Source: Rhynchopus sp. YZ270_cl-10 (taxonomy: Eukaryota > Euglenozoa > Diplonemea > Diplonemida > Diplonemidae). Taken from it: a stretch of 64,000 nucleotides of DNA. The translations under genes were made by a program, and so were the position numbers. Location: NCBI GenBank assembly GCA_964035575.1, contig OZ037847.1, positions 248,001 to 312,000 on the forward strand, in the 5' to 3' direction. This document shows, one piece after another, positions 51,479 to 61,423 of this stretch (the first letter of the stretch is position 1; each line of letters starts with the position of its first letter). The notes under the pieces were generated by a model, which had not been told where the DNA came from, did no database searches, and was given only the letters and a program-made list of their open reading frames with translations.

Positions 51479-52666
51479 TCAGGATACAAGACAGTTGCAG
51501 CCACTCTTTTTTGTGCTTTGGGGACGTCTTTGCGTCGAGTACGGTTGGACTGAGGAGGGGCGGACGCAGATGGTGTTCCCACACCCAAAGAAGATTGCAG
51601 ACTCAGCCTCTATGACGCAGGAGGCTTGCTTGGCTGTGACTTGGCCGTCTACTTTGAGGGTGGCGAGGTCGATGCGCCAGACGCCATCACACACGCAGAA
51701 GAGCTTCATGCCTGACTGCGAGACTGCGATGTAGGACAACATGTCAGCCTCGGTGGACAGCCCGTCCGGCAACTCCACCACCACCACCACATCCAACACG
51801 TCAGTGTACGACGTCACGTTCAGGTGCACACCCCCCGCAGCATACAAACGCTGTCCACACGGCGAAAGACACAACGACACCGCAGCACGGTCCACCCCCC
51901 TACACCGCAACGTCAGCCCCACCTGGTCCTCCGCTACGTCCCAACGGATGACCCCGCTCGCACCCCCGGAGTACACCTTCGTCCCACACCGCGACGCAAC
52001 AAGCGCTGTGCAGTACCCCGCGGGCAGCGTCGTGGCGCACTTCTTCTCATACAGCCCCTGCGGCGTCTTCCCCCAGCACTCCAGATCCGTCCACGAGGCG
52101 ACATAAACTGTATCGGTGTGCACGGCAACGGCAAGCCACTGCCCGTGAATGGCCTGTTTCAGATCCCACGTTGCTGTATCGAAGAGACCGACGTTTCCAA
52201 GGTGCTGCCTGGTTACTAAAACACCAGGTTCGGGCCAGAGGACTGTGGCGATGCCCTTTGTGTGGTCTGCAAGAGAGTCGATGAATTGGCCTGTCGCTGT
52301 GTCCCAGATGGCGCAGAAGCAGTCCACTGCACCGCTTGCGAGGAAACGGTGGCAGGGCGAGAGTGCGACACTCATGACGTCCCCCGAGGCGGTCATGCTG
52401 GTGGGACACATTACAACCACAGGCTCATACGTTGCAGGAGCAACCCCAAAGCGAGCCTCGACAATACACCCAGATACAAGGCCGTACGCACTCACGTCAC
52501 CCTCAGCTAGCACAACGCCCTGCAGCTGCAGCTCGACCTCAGCAACCTCCGCATGTCGTCGCAGCCCGAGGAGCGCCTTCTCCTTCAAGCTGTCAACAGT
52601 CTCGTCGTCGCTGACCTCTACCATCGTGGACGCACCACTCTCAACGCATTGAACGGAGATCTCCAT
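51479..52666 (-). CDS. Ubiquitin-like plus WD40 protein with C-terminal CaaX box
   Basis: 395 residues, single exon. Residues 1-75 (MEISVQCVESGASTMVEVSD, then LKEKALLG and LQLQGVVLAEGDVSAYGLV) have the beta-grasp pattern of ubiquitin-like domains. Residues about 85-375 form WD40-type blades (MSVALSPCHRFLASGAVDCF, CAIWDTATGQFIDSLADHTK, KVYSGGASGVIRWDVAEDQ), probably one seven-bladed propeller. The last residues are SGCNCLVS: CLVS fits a CaaX farnesylation box (X = Ser), and the Cys two residues earlier is placed like the palmitoylated Cys of Ras proteins. This predicts a membrane-tethered scaffold. ATG 52666 follows a CAG acceptor directly (AG at 52667-52668), leaving no leader; an alternative ATG is Met15. 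Function unknown. Confidence 0.8.
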   Translation of the reverse strand: MEISVQCVESGASTMVEVSDDETVDSLKEKALLGLRRHAEVAEVELQLQGVVLAEGDVSAYGLVSGCIVEARFGVAPATYEPVVVMCPTSMTASGDVMSVALSPCHRFLASGAVDCFCAIWDTATGQFIDSLADHTKGIATVLWPEPGVLVTRQHLGNVGLFDTATWDLKQAIHGQWLAVAVHTDTVYVASWTDLECWGKTPQGLYEKKCATTLPAGYCTALVASRCGTKVYSGGASGVIRWDVAEDQVGLTLRCRGVDRAAVSLCLSPCGQRLYAAGGVHLNVTSYTDVLDVVVVVELPDGLSTEADMLSYIAVSQSGMKLFCVCDGVWRIDLATLKVDGQVTAKQASCVIEAESAIFFGCGNTICVRPSSVQPYSTQRRPQSTKKSGCNCLVS

Positions 52667-53135
52667 CTGCGTAGTGTAGTCTGCTTTGGTAAAATGGCTG
52701 GTAAAGGAGAGGGAGGGTGAAATGGGCTCAAGGAAGTGCGGATGCGAAAGTCACCGCAGAACAACCCCAAGGGGGGAGGTGAGGCCTTCCTCGAAACCTA
52801 GAGGTTTGTGATGTCGGATTGCAGGGGGGGAAAAGAAACTGCCTTCGTTCTCAAAATGTTTGGGTGGTGGAGGGGGGGATTACCTTTTATTTTTGTGTCC
52901 AGCAACGGACTACCTAGATTGGTATGAGGTGGGGGGGAACTTGGGGAAGAGAGGGGTGGGTGGGAGAGGCGGGTACTGCGTGTTGCGAGAGAAACGGAAC
53001 AGACGGCCCTTTTTGCACTCAAATCTCACTCGTTGGGTGTACGTGTGGCAGGGGGAGGGGGGCGGTGGTGGAAGGGGTTTGTGGAAGAAGGAGAACTCTG
53101 CTGTCTCCAAAGGGAAGGGCAAGAAAACAAGAAAA

Positions 53136-53165
53136 AGATGAACCTAAGCGTCACGTGCTTAGTCA
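53136..53165 (+). repeat. Hairpin repeat R3, copy
   Basis: AAGATGAACC, stem CTAAGC/GCTTAG around GTCACGT, then TCAACG. Same stem as the type copy with a different loop. Confidence 0.6.
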
Positions 53166-54345
53166 ACGTTGAAAGAGAAAAGAAAAGAAATGAAACGGCT
53201 CTGGGAGAGAAACCGCAAAAAGCCTAACTGAGCATTGAAACTAAAGACAGAACTTAAAAAGACGCAAAGAAGAAGAACAAATTGGGTTGAACCTAATCCT
53301 TGCTTCAAAAAGGATTGAGGGGGGGTTTTTTTTAAATAGTCTGCATGGTGGTGTGTTAAAAACACTGTGGTATTTAAAAAAAAGGTTGCTTTAAAATGCA
53401 AAGTCCTCTCATGACAGGGTACCTTTGGTACAATGACCGTCACAAAAAAAAAACAGGGTATTAGGGTGGTTAAAAAAACTGGTTTTGAAAACCAGTTTTT
53501 CCAAAAACTGGTTTTCAAAAAAAAAAAAAAAAACAGAGAAATCTGGAGGGAAAAAAAAAACCGACACTTTTCACCAGGCCTTTCTGTAAATGTCGTCCCC
53601 AGATTAGGGCGGACTCGATTTTTTTCCCCGCATTTTTTCCCCGCCTGGTAGAACCGTGGTTGAACCACGGGAGTGCCTTTGAGAAATGGATGTTCCTTGA
53701 TTTTTTTTTGCCTGCGGCGCCATTTTTCATTTTTTGCTCCGCAAAAAGGGTTCGTTGAGTGGCTCTGTGGTGTAAAAAGCTAGATTTTACACCGTACCCT
53801 CAAAAATTTTCGCCTGCGGCGCCATTTTATACAGTCCCTATGTTCCCAATGTCTACCCTGGGTCAGCAGCGCCGAAAAATATTTTGAGCAAAAAACAAGC
53901 TGACCTCCCCAACTTGAAATCTGGATTCCTGGATAAGACACTGACCCCACCCCCGAAAACCCCGAAAAAGGTGACTGTGTCCGTCAACGGTGGAGATTTT
54001 CGCCGGAAACACTAGTTTTCGCCACCCAGGAGAGAAAACCAGAAAAACCAGTTTTTTCCGGAATTTTGGATTTTCACCCTAATCACGGCATCCATAAGCC
54101 CTTACCAGGACCCACCCTCCGGAGGTAAAAATACCACCTCCCACCTCTTACATTAAGCCCTTAATTTTAAGGCACTCTAAAATTAAGGGCTTAATTTAAG
54201 GGCTTAGTTTCTTACTAAGGGCTTACTAAGGGCTTAGTAAGAAATTAAGGGCTTAATTTAAGGGCTTAAAAAGAGCTTACCAAGAGTGTACTAAGATCAT
54301 TAGGGGTACTTTTGGACCTCAGCAAATTAAAATGCGATAATTGTG

Positions 54346-54914
54346 AGTATACACAGTATACACAGTATACACAGTATACACAGTATACACAGTATACACA
54401 GTATACACAGTATACACAGTATACACAGTATACACAGTATACACAGTATACACAGTATACACAGTATACACAGTATACACAGTATACACAGTATACACAG
54501 TATACACAGTATACACAGTATACACAGTATACACAGTATACACAGTATACACAGTATACACAGTATACACAGTATACACAGTATACACAGTATACACAGT
54601 ATACACAGTATACACAGTATACACAGTATACACAGTATACACAGTATACACAGTATACACAGTATACACAGTATACACAGTATACACAGTATACACAGTA
54701 TACACAGTATACACAGTATACACAGTATACACAGTATACACAGTATACACAGTATACACAGTATACACAGTATACACAGTATACACAGTATACACAGTAT
54801 ACACAGTATACACAGTATACACAGTATACACAGTATACACAGTATACACAGTATACACAGTATACACAGTATACACAGTATACACAGTATACACAGTATA
54901 CACAGTATACACAG
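54346..54914 (+). repeat. Perfect 9-bp satellite (ACACAGTAT), about 63 copies
   Basis: 569 bp with no visible sequence variation. Its unit length is a multiple of three and contains no stop in the open frames, so long Tyr-Thr-Gln type frames arise that are not genes. Confidence 0.97.
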
Positions 54915-54923
54915 GGGATTGGG

Positions 54924-55320
54924 AGTACAGTACAGTACAGTACAGTACAGTACAGTACAGTACAGTACAGTACAGTACAGTACAGTACAGTACAGTACAG
55001 TACAGTACAGTACAGTACAGTACAGTACAGTACAGTACAGTACAGTACAGTACAGTACAGTACAGTACAGTACAGTACAGTACAGTACAGTACAGTACAG
55101 TACAGTACAGTACAGTACAGTACAGTACAGTACAGTACAGTACAGTACAGTACAGTACAGTACAGTACAGTACAGTACAGTACAGTACAGTACAGTACAG
55201 TACAGTACAGTACAGTACAGTACAGTACAGTACAGTACAGTACAGTACAGTACAGTACAGTACAGTACAGTACAGTACAGTACAGTACAGTACAGTACAG
55301 TACAGTACAGTACAGTACAG
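54924..55320 (+). repeat. Perfect 5-bp satellite (AGTAC), about 79 copies
   Basis: 397 bp, uniform, separated from the 9-bp array by GGGGATTGGG. Stop-free in all six frames. The two units share ACAGT, so one may have grown out of the other. Confidence 0.97.
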
Positions 55321-55884
55321 CCGCAGGCGGAAACTTTTATATGCCGTGCACTTTTCCAAGTGGTCTGAAGAGTGATCTGACCACATTGTCCCAGTATAAC
55401 ATACACCCAATAAATCCATTGGAGAAGGAATATTTCACGTTTGACCACCACAGAATACAGGTTGCCAGCCACCACTAAAGTACAAAAAACCCCTCAGAGT
55501 TAGCGCCAGTCTAGCGTGGGTCCCACAGAAATGAAGTACAGATGCATTTTGCAACGGGTGTGTGTGCGCCTCAACCGCTTCAAAGCACCCTTGTTTGTAC
55601 CTAAAAATGACAACGTATCCTGTACCTAAGTGCAGTAAAGCCTTCCTTGCGTCCTCCTTCGTGGTTTTGGGTGTTCGCATGCGAGAATCATTATCGCATT
55701 CTCGCCTGTAATTCTCGCATCACGGAGGATTTAGCGTTACGTGACCACGGAGAATCGTGCGAGAATTGTGTAAGAATTTTTCGCCAGACCAAAAATAGTC
55801 CGAGAATGCGACTCGCATCGAGTTTATGACTACATCGGCCAAAATTCTTCCAAAACTCGCCCAAATTCAGATCCTGTGTGTATC

Positions 55885-55947
55885 TATTGTAGTGCATCTT
55901 GTCCCCGGGATCCCCGCAGGATCCCGGGGACAAGATGCACTACAATA
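55885..55947. repeat. Perfect 29-bp hairpin
   Basis: Arms 55885-55913 and 55919-55947 are exact reverse complements around CCGCA. The inner arm contains GTCCCCGGGATCC. It is preceded by a field of ATTCTCGC/GCGAGAAT repeats (about 55678-55820). Confidence 0.9.
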
Positions 55948-56102
55948 TGGAGGACCACAAAGGCATGGGTAGAGGCTTGATTCGCTGTACAACAACGTAC
56001 TCGCCATGCCGGTTAATAGTATACCTGCAGGCAAATCAAATTTCACTCATATTTTCGCAGGTGCACTTTTCCCAAGGTAAAATCCCTACCAAAAAAAAAA
56101 AA

Positions 56103-56133
56103 AACTCGCCCTCCAAAAATGGGCGAGTTTTTT
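56103..56133 (+). terminator. Terminator-like hairpin followed by T-run
   Basis: Stem AACTCGCCC (56103-56111) with GGGCGAGTT (56121-56129), then more T. An A-run lies in front. The shape is that of a bacterial intrinsic terminator; in nuclear DNA it may merely stop pol III or be a palindrome remnant. Confidence 0.3.
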
Positions 56134-56448
56134 CTACTCGCCCGCACAGTATGCCTAGGGTAAGTGCACTCTTGGTAAGCTCTTTTTAAGCCCTTAAATT
56201 AAGCCCTTAATTTCTTACTAAGCCCTTAGTAAGCTCTTAGTAAGAAACTAAGCCCTTAAATTAAGCCCTTAATTTTAGCTGATCCCAAAAATAAGGGCTT
56301 AAAAAGTTAAGAGGTGGAGCTCAAATCCCTTAGTAAGGGCTTATGGATGCCGTGCCTAATACCCTGAAAAAAAATGAAGAGAAAAAAAAAAAAAAAAAAA
56401 AAAAAGGATAATCAGAAGCGTCGCTTTGCATAATAAAAAAGGACGCAA

Positions 56449-57799
56449 TATACATAGCGCTCCAATTAGAGTGTTAGGGTATAATTAGAGTCTGGGATTT
56501 TGGGTCAAGTCAGTTAGAGTCCAGTTAGAGTATAATTAGAGTCGCTTTTCTTCAATTAGACTATAATTAGAGCGCAGTTAGAGCATAATTAGACTCTAAC
56601 TACACTCTAATTATAGTCTAATTAGAGTAAAACAACAGGCTTCTTGTAGGTAAACGCCTTAAGGAACTGGTTCCCCTAAGGTTCCTCTGTAGGACCCAGG
56701 TGTCCAGGTGCCCACATAGCTGAGAATAAGACTTGGGGACCCGGGACCCGGTTATTCTCAGCCGGACTGGGACACAACTATGTGAAGGCGCTGTGGGTCC
56801 GCCTGAAAGCGGGTCGGGGACCCGGTCGCGGGAGGGTGGGGGCCTAGTCCAAGTCCTACTGTACCTAGTACCCGGGACTCGGGACCCGGCTTATTCTCAG
56901 CTATGGGTACCCGGACCCGCAGTGGCACATGCCCTCAAGTGTGAGTGACCCACACATGAGGGAATGCGACACCGCAAAAACTCTTCGTGCACCTTCGGGT
57001 GCAATGCCGCAGACAGGCCAAACAGCGTTGGACTCAGAGGAATTCCTGCTGTGCAGGTAACAAACATGAGAACCAACTCCCAGTAACAAGGGGCGCCTTT
57101 TGGCGGGCGTTATTGAGGATGTTTGGGGTGCAAAGTTTTCCACAATTTTGATGCGCGGGTACAGAAGTGTTGTCTTGTTCTTTCATCTCTAGGAATGTAA
57201 ATGTCAATCGAGTTTAACTACCACTAAGGGGTCGAAGGGGATAATCCCAGTATCAAAGGTTGTGTCGACGGGAAATCTATGAGTATACGTTCATTTCATC
57301 CGCAGAAATAACTACTTATGAACCCAGGAGAGATCCAAGCCTCGCGCTAAACCACCACCCGCGATTGACTTAGATGTTATAACAAAGAGAATTCATAACA
57401 AACAACACCCTACCCCATGCACACTAAAGTGCCATGCTTCAAGTGATCATGCCCTGGGCCAAAATTCCTGTGCTAAAAAGGCAACAAGACCAGTGTGAAT
57501 TGTGCACTGGTTTTCTGGGGGAACAAACAATATTTTCTTGTATCTAGTCCTCTGCAAGCAGAAAACAGACGTTCTGGATTACAAAATCGAATTTCTTGCA
57601 CTGGCTATGCTCCCTGGGTTTATGGCTATAGCATTGGTTGATGTGCCCCTCTTATTGACCCTATTATAAGACTCTAATTAGAGTCTAATTAGAGTCCAGT
57701 TAGAGTATTAGAGTTCAGTTAGAGTTTTAAAGACTCTAATTATACTCTAACTGCCGACTCTAATTATCTAGTTGGAGTCTAATTAGAGCGCTATGTATA
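56449..57799. mobile_element. Element B: 1.35-kb inverted-repeat element with AATTAGAGT subterminal repeats
   Basis: The ends are TATACATAGCGCTC, inverted, flanked by an exact 6-bp direct repeat ACGCAA (56443-56448 and 57800-57805). Both subterminal regions (56461-56630 and 57665-57795) consist of AATTAGAGT/ACTCTAATT units. The core (about 56950-57640) is homologous, reversed, to the core of element A, although the ends of A and B are unrelated. An R5 element lies inside (56717-56903). Confidence 0.75.
56717..56903. mobile_element. R5, small palindromic MITE-like element, copy 2 (inside element B)
   Basis: Inverted ends TAGCTGAGAATAAG (56717-56730 and 56890-56903), with a middle rich in GGGACCCGG. 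Shares GGTTATTCTCAGCCGGACTG with 5492-5626. Confidence 0.65.
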
Positions 57800-58305
57800 A
57801 CGCAAACAACAGAAAGGTTCGTTCAAAGGCACTGCTGCTTTTGAGGGGTATTTTAAAGAGGTTGTTTTAAAATCGGGAAGCCCCCCAAGTGGGGAAGTTT
57901 TTTTTTTTTTGCGTTCTGAACCAAAAGGGGCCACGGTCGCATGTCAAGCAGATTCTAGGGGATAATATACGTCTCGTCCATTGTTTATTGTTTGTGTGTT
58001 CCGGGGTATCGGAAAATACAACAATTTTCATTTCAGTTCTCTTCACAAAAATATGTCCAAAAAAACTATGTTGTGAAGAGTTGTGAAGATGTGTGAATGT
58101 ACCATACCCCAGAACACACCAGTTTGGAAGCATGAGAGACGTATAGTACTACCAGATATGTTTGGTGTCCAAAAAAAGCCGCCAAAACGGCCCTCAAAAA
58201 TCCTCAATTCCTCCTTAATTTGGACGCCAATTCATTTGTAAGTACTGTATCGCCATGGCTAGGGAGAGCTCGCAATTATCAAAAAGAGAGAGAGAGAGAG
58301 AGAGG

Positions 58306-58352
58306 TAAGATGGACATATGAACAGAGGCCTCGGCACTGCTCAGCCACCGTT
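58306..58352 (+). repeat. R3-like repeat after an (AG)n run
   Basis: GGTAAGATGGACATATGAAC, AGAGGCCTCGGC, ACTGCTCAGCCACC. The lead and the closing CAGCCACC fit R3; the stem (GAGGCCTC) is different. Confidence 0.4.
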
Positions 58353-58487
58353 AGGAGGGATCATGTACACGCACACAAAAAGCAACAAATAACGTATCAC
58401 ACACAAAAAAAGAGAAGGAAAAAGAAAGAAGAGAAAAAAAAAAAACAAACTCCAAAGAGATAGATGTTCCGCGCTTACTAAAAGTAA

Positions 58488-58525
58488 GGTTGGTAAGACC
58501 TCAGCATATGCTTGGGTCACCTTAG
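58488..58525 (+). repeat. Hairpin repeat R3, copy
   Basis: GGTTGGTAAGACCTC, palindromic stem AGCATATGCT, TGGGTCACC. Confidence 0.45.
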
Positions 58526-59619
58526 ATGAAAAAGAAAAAAAAGTGAAGTTGATAGTGCAAAAAAAAAAGAAAACACATTTTCACCAAATTTCCCGACACT
58601 CAATTGACTAGGACTGGCAAGGATATCCTCTCAATTGGTGTGATCACATCGTTAGGAGGGGGTTTTCCCCTCCTCGATGTGGGAAAATAAAAAAAGAAAA
58701 AGAAAAATGAACTTAAACCTCACAATCGTTATCAGGCTGTGTGGAATTCCGCAAATTTGTTGGGGATGATGTCAAATCCAGCCGGAGTTCGTAATTTTGG
58801 CACGTACTACGTAGTGTTCGAACATGAGCATGGTGTGACACGGGGTGCGTGAAGATTGAGCGACGGTAATAGCCTACAAGTCCGTGCGCCAATGGACCGG
58901 AGCCCCGTGAGGAGATGGCAGATGCGGGAACTGGGTTCTGGATCAAAAAAGCGTGCAGACACCTCTGGGGTATAGGCACGTGGGAGGGGAACATAAAGAA
59001 AGCCTTGGGAGTACAACAAACGCGAAGCACAACACCTGCTTTTGAGCTCTGTAGAGAGATGTGGCACTGTGAAGTTTCAAACCCACGTTTGTGTGATGTG
59101 ATGTGGCATACGACAGGCAAGGGAGAACAGTGTCGCTGTACGCTATGTGCGCCAGCAACATCGGCACACCCCTAGCCTGCATGCCTAGCACGCAAGAGAA
59201 CAATAGAGAAGGGGTGAATGCCTCACTGTGCACACCACAGTAAGATGAACACGCCGCTCACGTCAATCCACCTTATCAAAGAGAGAGAGAGAGAGAGAGA
59301 GAGAACTAAAGAAACCTTCAAGAAGAAGGATGTCCCTCTCGTGCACACACATAATGGGGGGAAAAAACAAAAACTCGAAAGATGGATAACCACAAAAGAG
59401 CATCCACCCTTCAAAGAACGACTTCAAAATGATGGCACAAAAAAGGGGAAGAGGTTGTGGAAATGAACAAACCTAAGTAATGATGATGAATTGTAAAAAA
59501 GAAAAGGGCATTAAAAAAAGCAGCCGTGAAGTGTGGAACAACAGTTGATTAGACATTTGTTTTGTTTCAACTGTTTCGTTTTAGTTTTTTTTCCCGTACC
59601 TATTGCAAAAAAAAAAAGA

Positions 59620-59668
59620 GAAGTTGAAAGTGCAAACGCCACGTTCATGGACGCAGGCACTGCTTCTC
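59620..59668 (+). repeat. Structured repeat R4, copy
   Basis: GAAGTTGAAAGTGCAAACG, CCACGTTCATGGACGCA, GGCACTGCTTCTC. Closing stem GTGC/GCAC intact. Confidence 0.6.
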
Positions 59669-60408
59669 AAAGAAAAAAAGACACACTGAATGTGGATAAA
59701 CAAAATAACAAAACGAGACATGGGACGCTGGGTCCGCTCATCTCGCTGAATCATAACGATCCCATCTTTTTTTAAACAGTGCAGGCGCAAGACTGCCTTT
59801 GTCAATATAGGAGGGTGTTTTCATGTTTTCTTGTTTTTTTGAAAAAAATAATTTACCATTCCTTTTAGGGAACGGAGCATGTACGGTCCTGGAAGCTCCA
59901 AGAAAATGGAGTCGGTAGGATAAAGAAGGAAGTTGCCTTCCTAAAAAAGGGGGGGAGGTGTCGGTCACTCACCTGGTATCATCATCGACATAGCATTGCT
60001 TACCAATGGTACACTCCGATACTGTTGCCCCACAGTAGTAGTTTTTTTCTCTTTTTTGCAATGTTGTTCCGAAAAAATAGTATAGTTTTTTGTGGGATTC
60101 CTAGATATTCATGTTTTCTTTTCACAGGTTTTCGGAAACACTGTGACAATTAAAATAAAAAAAATTGTGATTTGAGAGGGACTTGTTCGCAGATCATTTC
60201 AAGTTAAAATGACCAATACGCACGTTGCAATATGGTATATCCTGTTTGGGTGTATAGACACCCCTGCCAAGAAAAAAAACCATAAAAAGAGTGGGGAAAG
60301 AGAAAAAAAACAAAAAAATATTGGTGCTCCAGGGGGGGCCGATATTGACAGGTCGCTGACAGGTCGTTGACTCATTTCCTATAGCACCAAAAAAGGAAAA
60401 AAATGGGT

Positions 60409-60442
60409 AAGGTGATACTCAGCCTCACATTGCTCAGCCACC
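60409..60442 (+). repeat. R3-like repeat, target of a small palindrome
   Basis: GGTAAGGTGATACTCAGC, CTCACATTGCTCAGCCACC. The 95-bp palindrome D is inserted at its end. Confidence 0.45.
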
Positions 60443-60538
60443 CACCTGATTTTGCCTGAAATTTGGTGGAGTTTTGGTGGTATTTAATTAATACCCAAAT
60501 TCCACTAAACTCCACCAAAATTTCAGGCAAAAATCAGG
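60443..60538. mobile_element. D: 96-bp palindromic MITE-like insertion
   Basis: Arms CCTGATTTTGCCTGAAATTT and CCTGATTTTTGCCTGAAATT (the second read on the other strand) continue through TTGGTGGAGTTT. The direct repeat AGCCACC flanks it (60436-60442 and 60539-60545), with two unpaired bases at the left. Confidence 0.6.
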
Positions 60539-61423
60539 AGCCACCTTTTTAGCTCGCAAACAAAAATTGGGGATGATATAGCTTCGGAAAACGGCGGAGC
60601 TGCCTTTTCGCTTTTCTATTTGGGAAACCATGGGCTACAAGAAGAACAGAATATAACTGAACAAATACAAAACACTGTTGGGCAATGCTCCGCTCTTCGG
60701 AACTACCTACATTTTTTGCTTTTCAAACACAAAAAAAGGGGAAAAAAGCTTCAAGAACAATAGTAAAAAAAGCGCTGTTTCGTACAAAAAAAAAATGCGG
60801 TGACGGCGTATTTAAAATAATTCGAAAGAGAAAACTTGAAAGATGATAATGCATTAGTACATTTCTAGCTTCCAATCTTTCCCACAATCGTGCTTGGAAC
60901 ATGCTGGGGTTGAAACCGAACATAAAACTAAACGAAAAAGCAACACTACCGTCCTTTTTTGTGCATTTTTTTCATGGCCACTCCTTCCCAGAGAGACAAT
61001 ATCCGTTTCTCATATAACCCGAGAGCAACGGCATCAAGGAGCTGAAGAACCTTCTCCACAAATCTGCAGTCTCCTTTCCACAGAAGGGGCCCTCCTGAAG
61101 CTCTCTTCTCTCTCTGAGATGAAACCCCATGAAATATGTACAACGCTACCTAAACTCGCGTATTTAGAACATAAAAAAGGGGGAAATCGGGGGGGGAAAG
61201 AAAAAAATAAGAACAAAAATACAGAAAGATATTCAAAATAAAGATCTCAAAAGTTTGTGTGCTGCTGACGCTTGCTCCCAGGAAAGGGGAGAAGGTTAGC
61301 TATAAGCTATGGCTCGTTTTATGGGCAAATCCAGAGAAGCGACAAAACCTATGTACCTTCAAAAAAAAGGGGCATTATTTGACGCTCCTTGGACACCGTG
61401 TGACAAAAAAAAAAAAAAATGAA

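Larger units (their letters stand above)
54084..56354. mobile_element. Element E: 2.27-kb foldback-like element with ~220-bp terminal inverted repeats
   Basis: The ends are CACGGCATCCATAAGCCC, inverted, with arms of about 215-230 bp built from AAGGGCTTA/TAAGCCCTT units (54084-54300 and 56140-56354). An exact 6-bp direct repeat CCTAAT flanks it (54078-54083 and 56355-56360), a target duplication. The interior holds two perfect satellites, a perfect 29-bp hairpin and a terminator-like hairpin. No transposase. Confidence 0.8.
53454..56366. mobile_element. Element O: outer inverted-repeat transposon, split by element E
   Basis: The left end CAGGGTATTAGGGTG (53454-53468) is mirrored at the right by CACCCTAAT (54075-54083) plus ACCCTG (56361-56366) on the far side of element E. 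Subterminal AAAACTGGTTTT motifs occur on both sides (53478-53520 and about 54030-54060). It is flanked by A-runs (53444-53453 and 56367-56374). Part of it (53703-53835) matches 7268-7395 reversed. No coding capacity is seen in the ~640 bp that remain without element E. Confidence 0.6.

Noticed and set aside
54346-55320. CRISPR-like regular repeats
   Set aside because: The units are contiguous satellites of 9 and 5 bp with no spacers, in a eukaryotic context.
54312-55478. Long open frames on both strands (340-390 codons) through 54312-55478
   Set aside because: They are produced by the stop-free 9-bp and 5-bp satellites. The encoded strings (Tyr-Thr-Gln; Ser-Thr-Val-Gln-Tyr) are translations of the arrays, and no coding signal exists outside them.
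58713-59120. 135-codon minus-strand frame in a moderately GC-rich stretch
   Set aside because: No recognisable motif, signal peptide, acceptor site or repeat structure, and overlapping frames of similar length exist. Left unannotated, although a lineage-specific gene cannot be excluded.
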